A DNA stretch of 64,000 bases from Paractinoplanes maris. Its GTDB lineage: Bacteria; Actinomycetota; Actinomycetes; Mycobacteriales; Micromonosporaceae. Both the position numbers and the translations under genes were made by a program. Below, piece after piece: positions 18,705 through 29,242 of this stretch; within the stretch, counting starts at the first letter, position 1; the number at the start of each line of letters is the position of its first letter. The notes under the pieces were generated by a model that was given only the letters and a program-made list of their open reading frames with translations, was not told the DNA's origin and did not search any database. Where the stretch lies: positions 1 to 64,000 of the forward strand of contig NZ_JALPVL010000009.1 of NCBI RefSeq assembly GCF_023544465.1, written 5' to 3'.

Positions 18705-18828
18705 TCGCGGACACGCGTCGCGACCAGCCCGAACGTGCGGACGCCGCGGCAGGTGTTACGGTGAACTCCCGTGGATGGGGCCCAGGCCCCGGCCGCAGTC
18801 ACAATCAGGCGACCACGGGAGCAGGGCG

Positions 18829-20504
<1,676 letters not shown>

Positions 20505-20508
<4 letters not shown>

Positions 20509-21101
20509 CCGCGTTCCAGCACGACACCCGCTCGCGGACCGCCCGCTACGAGGGCCCGATCTTCACCGTGTTCACCGACGAGGTGACGATGTCGTCGGGC
20601 GGCACGGCCAAGCGCGACGTCGTGCAGAACAAGGGCGCGGTCGGCGTGGTGGCGCTGGACGAGGTCGGCCGGGTCGTGCTGATCAAGCAGTACCGGCACG
20701 CGGTGGGGCAGCGGCTGTGGGAGCTGCCGGCCGGGTTGCGCGACGTCGAGGGCGAGGGGCTGGAAGTCACGGCCGCGCGGGAGCTGGCCGAGGAGGCCGA
20801 CCTGCGGGCCGGGTTGTTCCACCTGCTGATCGATCTCTACACGTCGCCCGGCTTCGCCGACGAGACCATCCGGATCTTCCTGGCCCGGGAGCTGGTGCCG
20901 GTGCCGGACGAGGAGCGCTTCGAGCGTACGGATGAGGAAGCCGACCTCGAGATCGCCTGGATCGACCTCGACGAGGCGGTGGCGATGGTCTTCCGCGGCG
21001 AGATCACCAACGCGGCGGCCGTCGCCGGGCTGCTCGCGGCGGCCCGCGCGCGCGACGAGGGCTGGGCCACGTTGCGGCCCGCCGGCACCCCGGCGCTCTG
21101 A
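20505..21101 (+). CDS. ADP-ribose pyrophosphatase-type Nudix hydrolase
   Basis: 198 aa. The Nudix box G-x5-E-x7-REUxEE is complete in GLRDVEGEGLEVTAARELAEEADL, and LWELPAG precedes it. Synteny with Rv1700 and the TSPGFADE segment fit the ADP-ribose/ADP-sugar pyrophosphatase group. The ATG overlaps the pyrG stop (ATGA). It is followed by a strong terminator, so this ends the first operon run. Confidence 0.9.
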
Positions 21102-21106
21102 TACCG

Positions 21107-21148
21107 GGTGAGCGCGGGCCGGCCGCCACCGGCCCGCGCTCACCGTTT
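21107..21148 (+). terminator. Terminator after pyrG-nudix
   Basis: A perfect 16-bp stem pairs 21107-21122 (GGTGAGCGCGGGCCGG) with 21129-21144 across a 6-nt loop and is followed by GTTTC. It lies 6 nt after the Nudix stop. The rest of the gap to 21436 shows no gene. Confidence 0.85.
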
Positions 21149-21436
21149 CGCCGGCGTCACCCCCGGCGGACACCGGCCACTGTGGACTGGCGGAATGATG
21201 GTCTCCCGCGTTCCGGAGCCCGGCAATCTGCCGTTCGGCGGTCCCGGAGACGCTTGTCGGCCCCCGTTTCGACCCGTTCGGGGGAGCCTGCTCGGGCGCA
21301 TTCCAGAAGTGATGCCGGGCTGCGCGTGACCCAGGCGCCACTGGCCTTTCCGGCGCACCGGCAGTCGTCGGCGGGATCTCACCAACGCGCTCTAAATCGG
21401 TTGCTTCGCGCAGTACGCCGATGCACTGTGGCGCCC

Positions 21437-22219
21437 GTGAATGACCATCTTCTGGCGGCCTATGACGCCCAGTTACGCACCGATGCCGAGACTCCGGGTG
21501 CGGTCTCCGTCACCCGGCTGGGGCCGCTGCGCCTCGCCACCTTCGCGGGCGGCCGTGGATTCATCACCTACCAGGATCTCGGCGGGGCCGACGCCGAAGC
21601 GATCCGGCAACTCGTCCCGCAGGCGCTCGCCCACTATCAGGCCGACCCGGAGATCGAGCGGGTCGAGTGGAAGACCCGGGGGCACGATCACGCGCCGGGC
21701 CTGCCCGAGGCGCTGACACAGAACGGGTTCATCGCCGACGAGCCTGAGTCGATCATGCTGGGCGAGGCGCGGCTGCTGGCCGTCGACGTCCCGCTGCCCG
21801 AGGGCGTGACCCTGCGGACGGTCACCGAGGAGGCGGACGTCCGGGCCATGTGCGCGATGCAGGACGAGGCGTTCGGCGAGCCCGGCGGGCACGACATGGT
21901 GGACGCCCTCCTGCGCCGGCTGGCTCGCGACGACGGGATGGAGTTGTGGGTCGCCGAGGCCGACGGCCGGATCGTCAGCGCGGGGCGGCTGGAGCCGGTG
22001 GCGGGCACGGACTTCGCCGGGATCTGGGGCGGGGCGACCCGGGTCGAGTGGCGCGGGCGCGGCATCTATCGGGCCCTGACGGCGGCCCGGGCCCGGTCGG
22101 CGCTCCGGATGGGCAAAACCTTGATCAACAGTGACTCGACCGAGTTCTCGCGCCCGATCCTGGAACGTTCCGGTCTGGTCAAGGTCTCGACCACGACCCC
22201 CTATGAGTGGCGTCGATGA
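21437..22219 (+). CDS. GNAT-family N-acetyltransferase
   Basis: About 260 aa. The C-terminal half carries the GNAT fold: MCAMQDEAFGEPGG, ELWVAEADGRIVSAGRLEPVAGTDFAGIWGGATRVEWRGRGIYRALTAARA, where WRGRGIYRAL is the acetyl-CoA pyrophosphate loop (motif A). Substrate unknown. The start is uncertain: GTG 21437 is used because it begins the conserved region, GTG 21428 is the alternative, and neither has a strong RBS. Single gene after a terminator. Confidence 0.82.
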   Translation: MNDHLLAAYDAQLRTDAETPGAVSVTRLGPLRLATFAGGRGFITYQDLGGADAEAIRQLVPQALAHYQADPEIERVEWKTRGHDHAPGLPEALTQNGFIADEPESIMLGEARLLAVDVPLPEGVTLRTVTEEADVRAMCAMQDEAFGEPGGHDMVDALLRRLARDDGMELWVAEADGRIVSAGRLEPVAGTDFAGIWGGATRVEWRGRGIYRALTAARARSALRMGKTLINSDSTEFSRPILERSGLVKVSTTTPYEWRR

Positions 22220-22397
22220 GCCTCCGGTGCGGCTAATTTTCAAGATTTTCTAGCAGGCGGTCTGAGCTGGGCATTTGCTGCCCGGCAAGCGTCGATATGG
22301 GGGGTGTTCCGGCGGAGGGCGTTGAACCGGGCGACGGGTGAGGGCCGTACTGGCCCGCAACACCGGTGACATCGACGTCCAACGACGAGGAGTGGTC

Positions 22398-23348
22398 ATG
22401 AGGTCCCGCACGTATCGACGACGGAACGACGACAGCCGGCGCAAGACGATCGGCGCGGTGGTGGTCGCGGGTGTGGTCGTCGCCATGGGTGTGACCGGGC
22501 TTCAGCTGGCCTCGGCGTCCACCGAGACCAAGGCCGTCGATCTGGTGACTGTGGACGGTCAGCAGTTCGACGTCGCCAAGTGCGCGGACGTCCAGGTCAA
22601 CGCGGGCGCCGTCGTCTGTGACGGCGAGGAGCTCGCCCCGGTCGAGGCCCAGGCGCCCGGTGACGCGGCCGCTGCTTCGGCGGCGGCGCTCGAGACGGCG
22701 TGCGACACGTTCGCGGCCGACGCGGCGGCGGCCGCGGGTGGCGGCGAGGAAGCGGGCGGTCAGGACGCCGGTGAGGAAGCCGCTGCGGGCTCCCCGGCGG
22801 CCAAGGCCGAGAACAAGGCTCAGGCCAAGAAGTGGGCCAAGGTGCTGAAGGCGCGGGCCGCCGAGAAGGCTGCGGCCGGCCAGAAGGCCGGTGCGGGCAA
22901 GAAGGCGGGCGCGGAGGCCGGCGCTGCTGAGGAAGCCGGTGCGGGCGCGGAAGCCGGTGCTGGTGAAGAGGCTGGTGCAGGCGCGGAAGCCGGTGCCGGT
23001 GAGGAAGCCGGTGCTGGTGAAGAGGCGGGCGCCGGCGAAGAGGCTGGTGCTGGTGAGGACGCGGGTGCCGCGGACGCTGCGGCTGCCGCTGCGGCCAAGG
23101 CTGTCGCCTCCGCGCAGCAGAGCCTGCTCCAGGCCTGCCTGACGCTGGCCGACGCCAAGGCCGCGGCCGGTATCGGTGGCGACGCGGGCCAGGGCGACGA
23201 CGCGGGCGCCGGTGAGGAAGCCGGTCAGGGCGAGGACGCCGGCGCCGGCGAGGAAGCCGGTGCTGGTGAAGAGGCCGGCGCCGGTGAGGAAGCGGGCGCC
23301 GAGGGCGGTGCGGCCGACGAGGGCGCAGCTCCCGCCGCCAAGAAGTAG
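22398..23348 (+). CDS. Exported Ala/Gly/Glu pentapeptide-repeat-like protein
   Basis: 316 aa. A basic N-terminus and hydrophobic helix (TIGAVVVAGVVVAMGVTGLQLASA) form a signal peptide or anchor. A short domain has two Cys (KCADVQ, VVCDG). Two low-complexity blocks then repeat GAGEEA and GAGAEA (about residues 170-235 and 265-305), split by an Ala-rich helical segment with one Cys (LQACLTLADAKA). RBS GAGGAG lies 5 nt before the ATG. No known family recognised; possibly a wall-spanning or surface protein. A terminator follows. Confidence 0.75.
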   Translation: MRSRTYRRRNDDSRRKTIGAVVVAGVVVAMGVTGLQLASASTETKAVDLVTVDGQQFDVAKCADVQVNAGAVVCDGEELAPVEAQAPGDAAAASAAALETACDTFAADAAAAAGGGEEAGGQDAGEEAAAGSPAAKAENKAQAKKWAKVLKARAAEKAAAGQKAGAGKKAGAEAGAAEEAGAGAEAGAGEEAGAGAEAGAGEEAGAGEEAGAGEEAGAGEDAGAADAAAAAAAKAVASAQQSLLQACLTLADAKAAAGIGGDAGQGDDAGAGEEAGQGEDAGAGEEAGAGEEAGAGEEAGAEGGAADEGAAPAAKK

Positions 23349-23356
23349 AGGCGCAT

Positions 23357-23404
23357 GAGCGGCGGCGGTGTGGGGATATCTCGGCCCGCACCGCCGCTTT
23401 TCTC
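23357..23404 (+). terminator. Terminator of the repeat-protein gene
   Basis: The arms GAGCGGCGGCGGTG and CACCGCCGC pair around a short loop, ending in CTTTTCTCT. It sits just after the stop at 23348. Confidence 0.75.
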
Positions 23405-23446
23405 TGCCCGCGATGCGGTGCTCCATCGCTTGAATACACACCCGGT

Positions 23447-23481
23447 GAACGGCTGGTCGCCTTGCGCGCGACCAGCCGTTC
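23447..23481. repeat. Perfect 14-bp inverted repeat
   Basis: GAACGGCTGGTCGC (23447-23460) is exactly complementary to GCGACCAGCCGTTC (23468-23481) with a 7-nt loop. No T-tract follows. It could be a second terminator or a structured site. Confidence 0.8.
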
Positions 23482-23511
23482 TCGGTTATCGGTGACCATT
23501 GACGAGCAATT

Positions 23512-23529
23512 CTGAGACGGCCGTCTCAG
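23512..23529. promoter_or_regulatory. 18-bp perfect palindrome upstream of cutinase
   Basis: CTGAGACGGCCGTCTCAG is fully self-complementary and lies about 145 bp upstream of the cutinase start. It is a good candidate operator for a dimeric regulator; the regulator is not identifiable here. Confidence 0.6.
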
Positions 23530-23672
23530 GGCTCTGAGCAGGTAATATGCCATTAGATCAATTCCCTCGCCATTCTTTGTGAGCCGGGTCCGATCCGGCA
23601 TTCGGGCCGCCGCCGTACTCGCTTGTAGCGGACGGTCGACAGCCGCCCGCGGGGATGAAGGAGGGCACGGAA

Positions 23673-24473
23673 ATGGCGAGAAGGCGTGTGGGGGCCCGAA
23701 AGAGCAGGCGGTTCCTGACGGTCGGTATCTGCGCGGCCGTGGTGGCGGCCGGCGCTGTCGTGACGCCGCAGGCGTTCGCGGGGACCACGGGCGGCTCGGC
23801 GGCGAGCGCCCAGGGCGGCTCGTTCTTCGAGCGGCTGCGAGCCCGATTCGGCCAGAACGGCGGAAACGCGGGCGGCGGGAACGCGGGCGGCAACGCGGGT
23901 GGCGGTCAGAACGGCGCCGGTTGCTCCGATGTGGAGCTCGTCTTCGCTCGGGGCACCGGGGAGCCGCAGGGGCTGGGCATCCTGGGCCGGCCGCTGGAGC
24001 AGGCGCTGGCCGACGAACTGCCGAACCAGTCCGTCGGCTCGTTCGCCGTCGTCTACGCGGCCGCGAGCAACCAGCAGAGTGCCGGACCGGGCGCCACCAA
24101 CATGACCCAGCACCTCCAGCAGGTCGCGCAGAGCTGCCCGGAGACGCAGTTCGTGATCGGCGGATATTCGCAGGGCGCGACGGTCACCGACATCGCGATC
24201 GGCATCCGCGGCGTCGGCACCCAGGGCCAGGCCATCCCGGCCAACTTGCGTGACCGGGTCGCGGCCGTGGTGGTCTTCGGCAACCCGCTCGGCATCCGGC
24301 GGCAGACGATCGCGCGTGCCGCGCCGGAGTTCGCGGACCGGGCGGTCGAGTTCTGCGCCACCGGTGACCCGGTATGCGGCGGCGGCAACAACTTCGCCGC
24401 CCACCTCTCCTACGCGCGCAACGGCGACGTGCAGGACGGGGCCGAGTTCGCGGCGGCCCAGATCGGCGGCTGA
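23673..24473 (+). CDS. Secreted cutinase-family esterase
   Basis: 266 aa. A signal peptide (basic start, hydrophobic VGICAAVVAAGAVVTPQAFA) is followed by a Gly/Asn-rich linker (GGNAGGGNAGGNAGGG). The catalytic domain from CSDVELVFARGTGEPQGLG has the nucleophile motif GGYSQGATV and the Asp/His region FCATGDPVCGGG and HLSYARNG. It hydrolyses ester bonds of cutin-like polymers or lipids outside the cell. ATG 23673 is set by GAAGGAGGG 8 nt upstream. A terminator hairpin follows. Confidence 0.92.
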   Translation: MARRRVGARKSRRFLTVGICAAVVAAGAVVTPQAFAGTTGGSAASAQGGSFFERLRARFGQNGGNAGGGNAGGNAGGGQNGAGCSDVELVFARGTGEPQGLGILGRPLEQALADELPNQSVGSFAVVYAAASNQQSAGPGATNMTQHLQQVAQSCPETQFVIGGYSQGATVTDIAIGIRGVGTQGQAIPANLRDRVAAVVVFGNPLGIRRQTIARAAPEFADRAVEFCATGDPVCGGGNNFAAHLSYARNGDVQDGAEFAAAQIGG

Positions 24474-24484
24474 TCCCGCGCGGA

Positions 24485-24517
24485 GGGCCGGTCACGCTGG
24501 GCGTGACCGGCCCTTCT
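24485..24517 (+). terminator. Terminator after cutinase gene
   Basis: GGGCCGGTCACG (24485-24496) pairs perfectly with CGTGACCGGCCC (24502-24513) and is followed by TTCT. It lies 12 nt after the cutinase stop. Confidence 0.85.
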
Positions 24518-24553
24518 CGTACGTGGAGCCGGTGCCCTACCTTGACAGGCGTG

Positions 24554-25300
24554 ATGGTCGTCGCGACTGTGGCGTTCTGTATCGGGGGCTGCCTGCTCGG
24601 CGGCGCCGGCATCTTCCTGTTGCTCAACGTGGGCGACTACCAGTCATTGCGCACGCTTCGCCGTCTGCGGGTCCGGTCGGTCGCTCAGGCGGGCGGTGGC
24701 CGGGTCGCGGTCGAGGGGCACATCGAGTACGGCCCGGCCGGCCCCCAGACAGCGCCGGTCACGGCCGAACAGTGCGCCTGGTTCCACGTACGGCTGATCC
24801 GTGAACCCAGCCGCCACTACACGAGCAGCGACGACCCCGACCACGACGTGCTGCTGGACTTCTCGTCGCCGGGCGGGTTCACACTGGCCGACCACAGTGG
24901 CCGGGTGCCGGTCGATCCGGCGCTGCTCGACGTGCTGAACACGACCGGCCCCAGCGTGGCGGTGCACACCAAGATCATGCACAAGCGCTCGAAACCGGAG
25001 ACGCTGCCGCCCGTGGTCCCGCGCGAGATCGTCGATGATCTGCGCAAGAGTGAGCGCCTGACGCTGACCGAGACGAGGGTGCCCCGCGGCGCCCAGGTCT
25101 TCGCGCTGGGTCGCCTCTCGAACGGCGAGCTCAAGCGCAGTTTCGCCGGCCTCACCGTCTTCTCGTCGAACAGCCGCGACAAGGTCATCGCCAGCCGCAA
25201 GGACGACATCGGCCTCGGCGCCCGCATGGTGGTCGGTTTCGGCCTGGCCGGTCTCATTCTCGCCGCCGGCAGCGCCGCCTACCTGACCACATTGGCGTAG
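24554..25300 (+). CDS. GIDE-domain membrane protein
   Basis: 248 aa. An N-terminal TM (VVATVAFCIGGCLLGGAGIFLLL) and a C-terminal TM (MVVGFGLAGLILAAGSAAYLTTL) flank a middle region. That region, with CAWFHVRL, LLDFSSPGGFTLADHSG, ETRVPRGAQVFALGRL and a VPVDP segment, matches the GIDE domain found in mitochondrial MUL1 E3 ligase and bacterial proteins. Bacterial function is unknown. GTG 24551 and ATG 24554 are adjacent start options. Confidence 0.72.
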   Translation: MVVATVAFCIGGCLLGGAGIFLLLNVGDYQSLRTLRRLRVRSVAQAGGGRVAVEGHIEYGPAGPQTAPVTAEQCAWFHVRLIREPSRHYTSSDDPDHDVLLDFSSPGGFTLADHSGRVPVDPALLDVLNTTGPSVAVHTKIMHKRSKPETLPPVVPREIVDDLRKSERLTLTETRVPRGAQVFALGRLSNGELKRSFAGLTVFSSNSRDKVIASRKDDIGLGARMVVGFGLAGLILAAGSAAYLTTLA

Positions 25301-25510
25301 ACCGACACGGCGACACGGCGGCGCGGCTGCACGGCGACACGGCGGCGCGGCTGCACGGCTGCACCAGGGGTGCGGCTGCACGGCTGCACGGCTGCACGGC
25401 TGCACGGCTGCACGGCTGCACGGCTGCACGGCGGCGCGGCTGCACCAGGGGTGCGGCTGCACTGCGGCACGGCTGCACGGGGGTGCAGCTGCGCGGGGGT
25501 GCACGGACAC
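25301..25510. repeat. 8-bp CGGCTGCA microsatellite region
   Basis: Between the GIDE and aminopeptidase genes the unit CGGCTGCA runs in at least six perfect copies (25381-25430). It is flanked by variants (CGGCGACA, CGGCGCGG, CAGGGGTG) that repeat as larger blocks. No gene is supported in 25301-25658. Confidence 0.85.
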
Positions 25511-25658
25511 GGCGACGCCCGTCGCCGGGCTGACGGCAACGGGCGTCGCGGAACTCGTGGTGCGACCGGATGAGTGCGACCGGCTTGGTTACGACCGGCT
25601 GGGATGCGGCCGGATGCGGTGCGTGGGTGGCGGCGGTGCCGTCACCCGCGCGTACGGG

Positions 25659-27167
25659 TCAGGACCTGGTGATTTTGACGTTGTCGACGGCGGCTTCGAC
25701 CAGCGAGGCGGTGGACGCGTCGGCCGCTTCCACGCTGAGCCGGACGGTCTGGCCGGCGAACGACGACAGGTTGGCCGAAGCGGTGGCCCAGGCCGCGGCG
25801 CGATCGGTCGCGGCCGCCGACTGGGTGAACACCGTGGTGGTGGTGCTGCCCGAGACCACCCGGATGCGGACGTAGTCGGCGCTGGTCGCGTTGTTGAGGT
25901 GCGACAGGTACCAGCTGAAGCTCAGCGTCAGCGTGCCGGTCGGCAGGGTGATCGACGGGGACAGGATCGTCGTGGTGCCGCCGTCCACGTCGTTGGCGCC
26001 GGCGCTGGCCCCGGCCGTGGCTCCGGTCACCAGGTCGTAGGTGCCGCCGACCGCGGTGCCCAGCTGCGAGGTGATGGCGGCCGGGTCGGCGCGCTCGAAG
26101 CGGCCCGAGGTGGCCGTGTCGCCCGTGCCCGCCGTCCAGCCCTTGGCCGTCTCGAAGGTGTCCTCCCACACGGTCGTCCCGGTCGGCGGGGGAGTCGTCC
26201 CGCCGGCGGCGAGGGTCCAGACCGCGTACGCGATGGCGTCCGAGTTCCGGTCGAGCGCGGTGTCGTTGATGTTCGCGGTCGTGTCGCACGACGCGTGGTA
26301 GCACGGGTCGAACGCGGCCGCCGTGCCTCCCCACAGCTGCACCTGGGCGGCGGTCTTGCGGCCCTCGGCGCCGGTGAAGATGCCGCCGGCCGGGATGCCG
26401 TTCGCGATGAACGGGCCGTAGTCGCTGCGCCCGTCGAAGTCGGTGCCGCGGGTGGGCACGCCGATCGACGTGAAGTAGGCGGCCAGGGTGGCCTCGATCT
26501 GCGCCGAGCCGGACGGGCCGGGACCGGAGCCCGTACCGTCGGAGTTGTCACCGTCGTAGAGGAAGTAGCCCGGGTTGGGCGAGCCGACCATGTCGAAGTT
26601 CAGATACCCGGTGATCTCGCGCTTCTGCGCGGTGGTCAGCGAATTGACGTAGGCGGTGGACCCGCGCAGCCCGAGTTCCTCGGCGCCCCACCAGCCGAAG
26701 CGCAGGTGCCGGTCGGGCTGGAAGCCGGTGCGGGCCACGGCCAGCGCGACCTCGAGGTTGGCGGCCGAGCCGGAGCCGTTGTCGTTGATGCCGGGGCCGG
26801 CCGTGACGCTGTCGAGGTGCCCGCCGATCATCAGCGTGTTCGCGGTGTCGCCGCCCGGCCAGTCGGCGATCAGGTTGTAGCCGGTGGCGCCGTTGTAGGT
26901 GAATGACTGCTGCCGGGTGGTGAAGCCGGCCGCGTCGAGCAGGTTCTTGACGTAGGTCACGGAGGCCAGATAGCCGGGGCGGCCGTGGGCGCGGTTGCCG
27001 CCGTTGGCCGTGGCGATGCTCTGCAACTGCGACAGATGCGCCTTGACGCTGGTGACGGAGATGTTCGGGGCCGCGGCCAGCGCCGTGGTGGGTGCCGCCG
27101 CGGCCGGCCCGGTCGCCAGGCCCAGGACGAGGGCGGCGGTGGCGCCGAGGATGAGTGGTGCTCGCAC
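25659..27167 (-). CDS. Secreted M28-family aminopeptidase with C-terminal beta domain
   Basis: 502 aa. A signal peptide (ILGATAALVLGLATGPAAAAP) is followed by an M28 zinc peptidase domain with all ligand motifs: MIGGHLDSV, GINDNGSGSAANLE, WGAEELG, FDMVGSPNPG and the DPCYHASCDT His. This is like the Streptomyces griseus aminopeptidase. A Pro/Thr linker leads to an about 150-residue beta-sandwich-like domain (VWEDTFETAKGW, LSFSWYLSHL, AAVDNVKI) of the kind found on exported enzymes. The GTG start at 27167 has a perfect GGAGGA 5 nt upstream; longer frames lack this. Confidence 0.92.
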   Translation of the reverse strand: MRAPLILGATAALVLGLATGPAAAAPTTALAAAPNISVTSVKAHLSQLQSIATANGGNRAHGRPGYLASVTYVKNLLDAAGFTTRQQSFTYNGATGYNLIADWPGGDTANTLMIGGHLDSVTAGPGINDNGSGSAANLEVALAVARTGFQPDRHLRFGWWGAEELGLRGSTAYVNSLTTAQKREITGYLNFDMVGSPNPGYFLYDGDNSDGTGSGPGPSGSAQIEATLAAYFTSIGVPTRGTDFDGRSDYGPFIANGIPAGGIFTGAEGRKTAAQVQLWGGTAAAFDPCYHASCDTTANINDTALDRNSDAIAYAVWTLAAGGTTPPPTGTTVWEDTFETAKGWTAGTGDTATSGRFERADPAAITSQLGTAVGGTYDLVTGATAGASAGANDVDGGTTTILSPSITLPTGTLTLSFSWYLSHLNNATSADYVRIRVVSGSTTTTVFTQSAAATDRAAAWATASANLSSFAGQTVRLSVEAADASTASLVEAAVDNVKITRS

Positions 27168-27249
27168 GAAGGTCCTCCGTGTAGCTCGGGGGTGTGCCCG
27201 CGAGCATGTCAGCGGAGCTGACCCATGCACTCATCCCAATCAATACATA

Positions 27250-27918
27250 TCAGGATGCCGGGGAAAACGGCCCGCTCAGCGCGGCCCACTGCAGCAACAT
27301 GATGGTCTTGGCGTCGGCGATCCGCCCGTCGGTGGTGGCCCGCAGGGCCTCGTGGAAGCCGAGCTCGACCGGTTCGATGTCCTCACCCTCGTCGGCCACG
27401 CCGCCGCCGGGGCCGGTGCGGTCGGCCGCCGTGTAGGGCGCGGCGTAGAAGTGCAGGCGCTCGGTGACCGACCCGGGGCTCATCCAGACGCCGAACACGT
27501 GCTGCAACTCGCCGACGGTCACCCCGAGCTCCTCGGCCGCCTCGCGCCGGATCGCGCGGGCCGGGTCGTCGTCGTCGAGCAGACCGGCGGCGGCCTCGAC
27601 GAGCATGCCGTCCGGGTGGCCGTTGACGTAGGCGGGGTAGCGGAACTGCTTGGTCAGCAGCACGGTGCGCCGCTCCCGGTCGTACAGGAGGATGGTCGCG
27701 CCGTCGCCGCGGTCGTACGTCTCGCGTTGCTCGGTGGTCCAACTCCCGTCGCGGTGGCGGTAGTCGAACGTCGTGCGGCGCAGCACATGCCACGCGGTGG
27801 CGAGCAACTCCACGTCGCGGATGACCACGTCGGGGTTGCCGGTCAGATCGCGGCCGGCCCGGTTGAGCCCGGTGCGGCCCCGGCTGTCGGGCCGGTCGAT
27901 GCCCTTGATTCCGTTCAT
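27250..27918 (-). CDS. NudK-like Nudix hydrolase (GDP-mannose type)
   Basis: 222 aa. The Nudix box AGLLDDDDPARAIRREAAEELGV is complete. The N-terminal segment HVLRRTTFDYRHRDGSW and the WMSPGSVTERLHFYAAPY segment resemble the GDP-mannose/NDP-sugar pyrophosphatase subgroup (NudK). Substrate assignment is inference. It is transcribed away from the DeoR gene across a 59-bp gap. Confidence 0.85.
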   Translation of the reverse strand: MNGIKGIDRPDSRGRTGLNRAGRDLTGNPDVVIRDVELLATAWHVLRRTTFDYRHRDGSWTTEQRETYDRGDGATILLYDRERRTVLLTKQFRYPAYVNGHPDGMLVEAAAGLLDDDDPARAIRREAAEELGVTVGELQHVFGVWMSPGSVTERLHFYAAPYTAADRTGPGGGVADEGEDIEPVELGFHEALRATTDGRIADAKTIMLLQWAALSGPFSPAS

Positions 27919-27977
27919 GGTCCGGTACGCTAACCGTTAAACGCGCAACAGTCGACAACAATGAGGAGAAACACGCA

Positions 27978-28736
27978 ATGCTGCCGGCCGAGCGCCGCGA
28001 CCTGCTGCTGGCCCGCCTGAGCGCGGACGGCAAGCTCGTCGCCAAGGACATCGCCGCGGAACTCGGCCTTCCCGAGGACACCGTCCGGCGCGATCTGCGG
28101 GAGCTGGCCGCGGCGGGTCTGTGCCAGCGGGTGTACGGCGGTGCGTTGCCGGCCGCCCCGGCCGCGGCCGACTACCAGACCCGGACGGCGGTGGCGCCCG
28201 GCAGCAAGAAGCGGGTCGCCGCCCTGGCCGCGAGCCTCATCCGCCCCGGCGCGACCGTGCTGCTCGACGGCGGCACGACGGCGCTGGCCGTCGTCGGCGC
28301 GCTGCCCGCCGATCGGCCGGCCACGATCGTCACGCACAGCGTCACCGTGGCCGCCGCCCTGGTCGGGCATCCGGCCGTCGAGGTGCTCGTGCTGGGCGGC
28401 CGGCTCTTCAAGCACTCCGCCGTCACGTGCGGTGCGGCCACCGCGGAGGCGGCGTCGGGCATCACGGCCGACCTCTTCCTGCTCGGCGTCACCGGGGTGC
28501 ACCACCGGGCCGGGCTCACCACCGGCGACGCCGACGAGGCCGCCATGAAGCGTCTGCTCGCGTCGCGCGCGGCCGAGACGTACGTGCTGGCCAGCGCCGA
28601 GAAGGTCGGGGCGGTCTCGCCGTACGCGGTCCTGCCGTTCCCCGAGGTCACCGGCATCATCACCGACCGGCCGGGCGACGACCCCGAGCTGGCCCGGCTG
28701 ACCGCCGCCGGAGCGCCGATGATCCGGGCCACGTAG
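27978..28736 (+). CDS. DeoR-family transcriptional regulator
   Basis: 252 aa. An N-terminal DeoR HTH (ERRDLLLARLSADGKLVAKDIAAELGLPEDTVRRDLRELAAAGLCQRVYGGAL) is followed by a DeoR sensor domain (LLDGGTTALAVV, TASPW-like phosphosugar pocket, GVTGVHHRAGLTTGDADEAAMKRLLA). The ligand is probably a sugar phosphate. RBS GAGGAG precedes the ATG. It is divergent from the Nudix gene, which may be its target. Confidence 0.9.
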   Translation: MLPAERRDLLLARLSADGKLVAKDIAAELGLPEDTVRRDLRELAAAGLCQRVYGGALPAAPAAADYQTRTAVAPGSKKRVAALAASLIRPGATVLLDGGTTALAVVGALPADRPATIVTHSVTVAAALVGHPAVEVLVLGGRLFKHSAVTCGAATAEAASGITADLFLLGVTGVHHRAGLTTGDADEAAMKRLLASRAAETYVLASAEKVGAVSPYAVLPFPEVTGIITDRPGDDPELARLTAAGAPMIRAT

Positions 28737-28744
28737 CTCGTTCG

Positions 28745-29224
28745 TCACAGCCAGCGGCGGACCCGGGCGCGGTAGGCGTCGTACTCCTCGCCGAAGCGTG
28801 CCGACAGGTAGCGCTCCTCGGGGCCGACGACCAGAAGCTGGATGGCGACGAGCGGCAGCGGCACCAGCAGTAGCGGCCACCACGACCCGACGACCAGGGC
28901 GCCACCGGCGTGGACGGCCGCGAGTCCCGCGTACATCGGATTGCGGGACACACGGTAGGCACCCGTCGTGACCAGGGTGGTGACCGGCCGGTGCGGAACG
29001 ATGGTGGTGCCCCGGCTGAGCACGCCGCGGACGCCGCCGACGGTCAGGGCCGCGCCGAGGACGGCCACGACGATCCCAAGCACGAGGGTGGCCGGCCGCC
29101 CGCCGATCGGCAGGGGTGCCACCTGTTGTGCCACCAGGCCCAGAGCGAACGCGGCGACGTAGTAGAGCGGGGGCGGAACGAGGATCACGCGGGCGCCTCG
29201 ATGCGCCTCGACCGGCAGTGCCAT
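28745..29224 (-). CDS. ICMT/PEMT-like membrane methyltransferase
   Basis: About 159 aa with four TM helices. The C-terminal motif TTGAYRVSRNPMYAG, with GPEERYLSARFGEEYDAYRARVRRWL, is the isoprenylcysteine carboxyl methyltransferase-like signature for SAM binding. The target in bacteria is usually unknown. The start at 29224 has AAGGTG 6 nt upstream; two further in-frame starts lie within 9 bp. It is divergent from a TetR gene, with an operator palindrome between them. Confidence 0.85.
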   Translation of the reverse strand: MALPVEAHRGARVILVPPPLYYVAAFALGLVAQQVAPLPIGGRPATLVLGIVVAVLGAALTVGGVRGVLSRGTTIVPHRPVTTLVTTGAYRVSRNPMYAGLAAVHAGGALVVGSWWPLLLVPLPLVAIQLLVVGPEERYLSARFGEEYDAYRARVRRWL

Positions 29225-29242
29225 GGTCATCACCTTTTTTCG

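Noticed and set aside
25301..25510. CGGCTGCA array considered as CRISPR or iterons
   Set aside because: The period is only 8 bp with no spacers, and no replication gene is adjacent; simple-sequence repeat.
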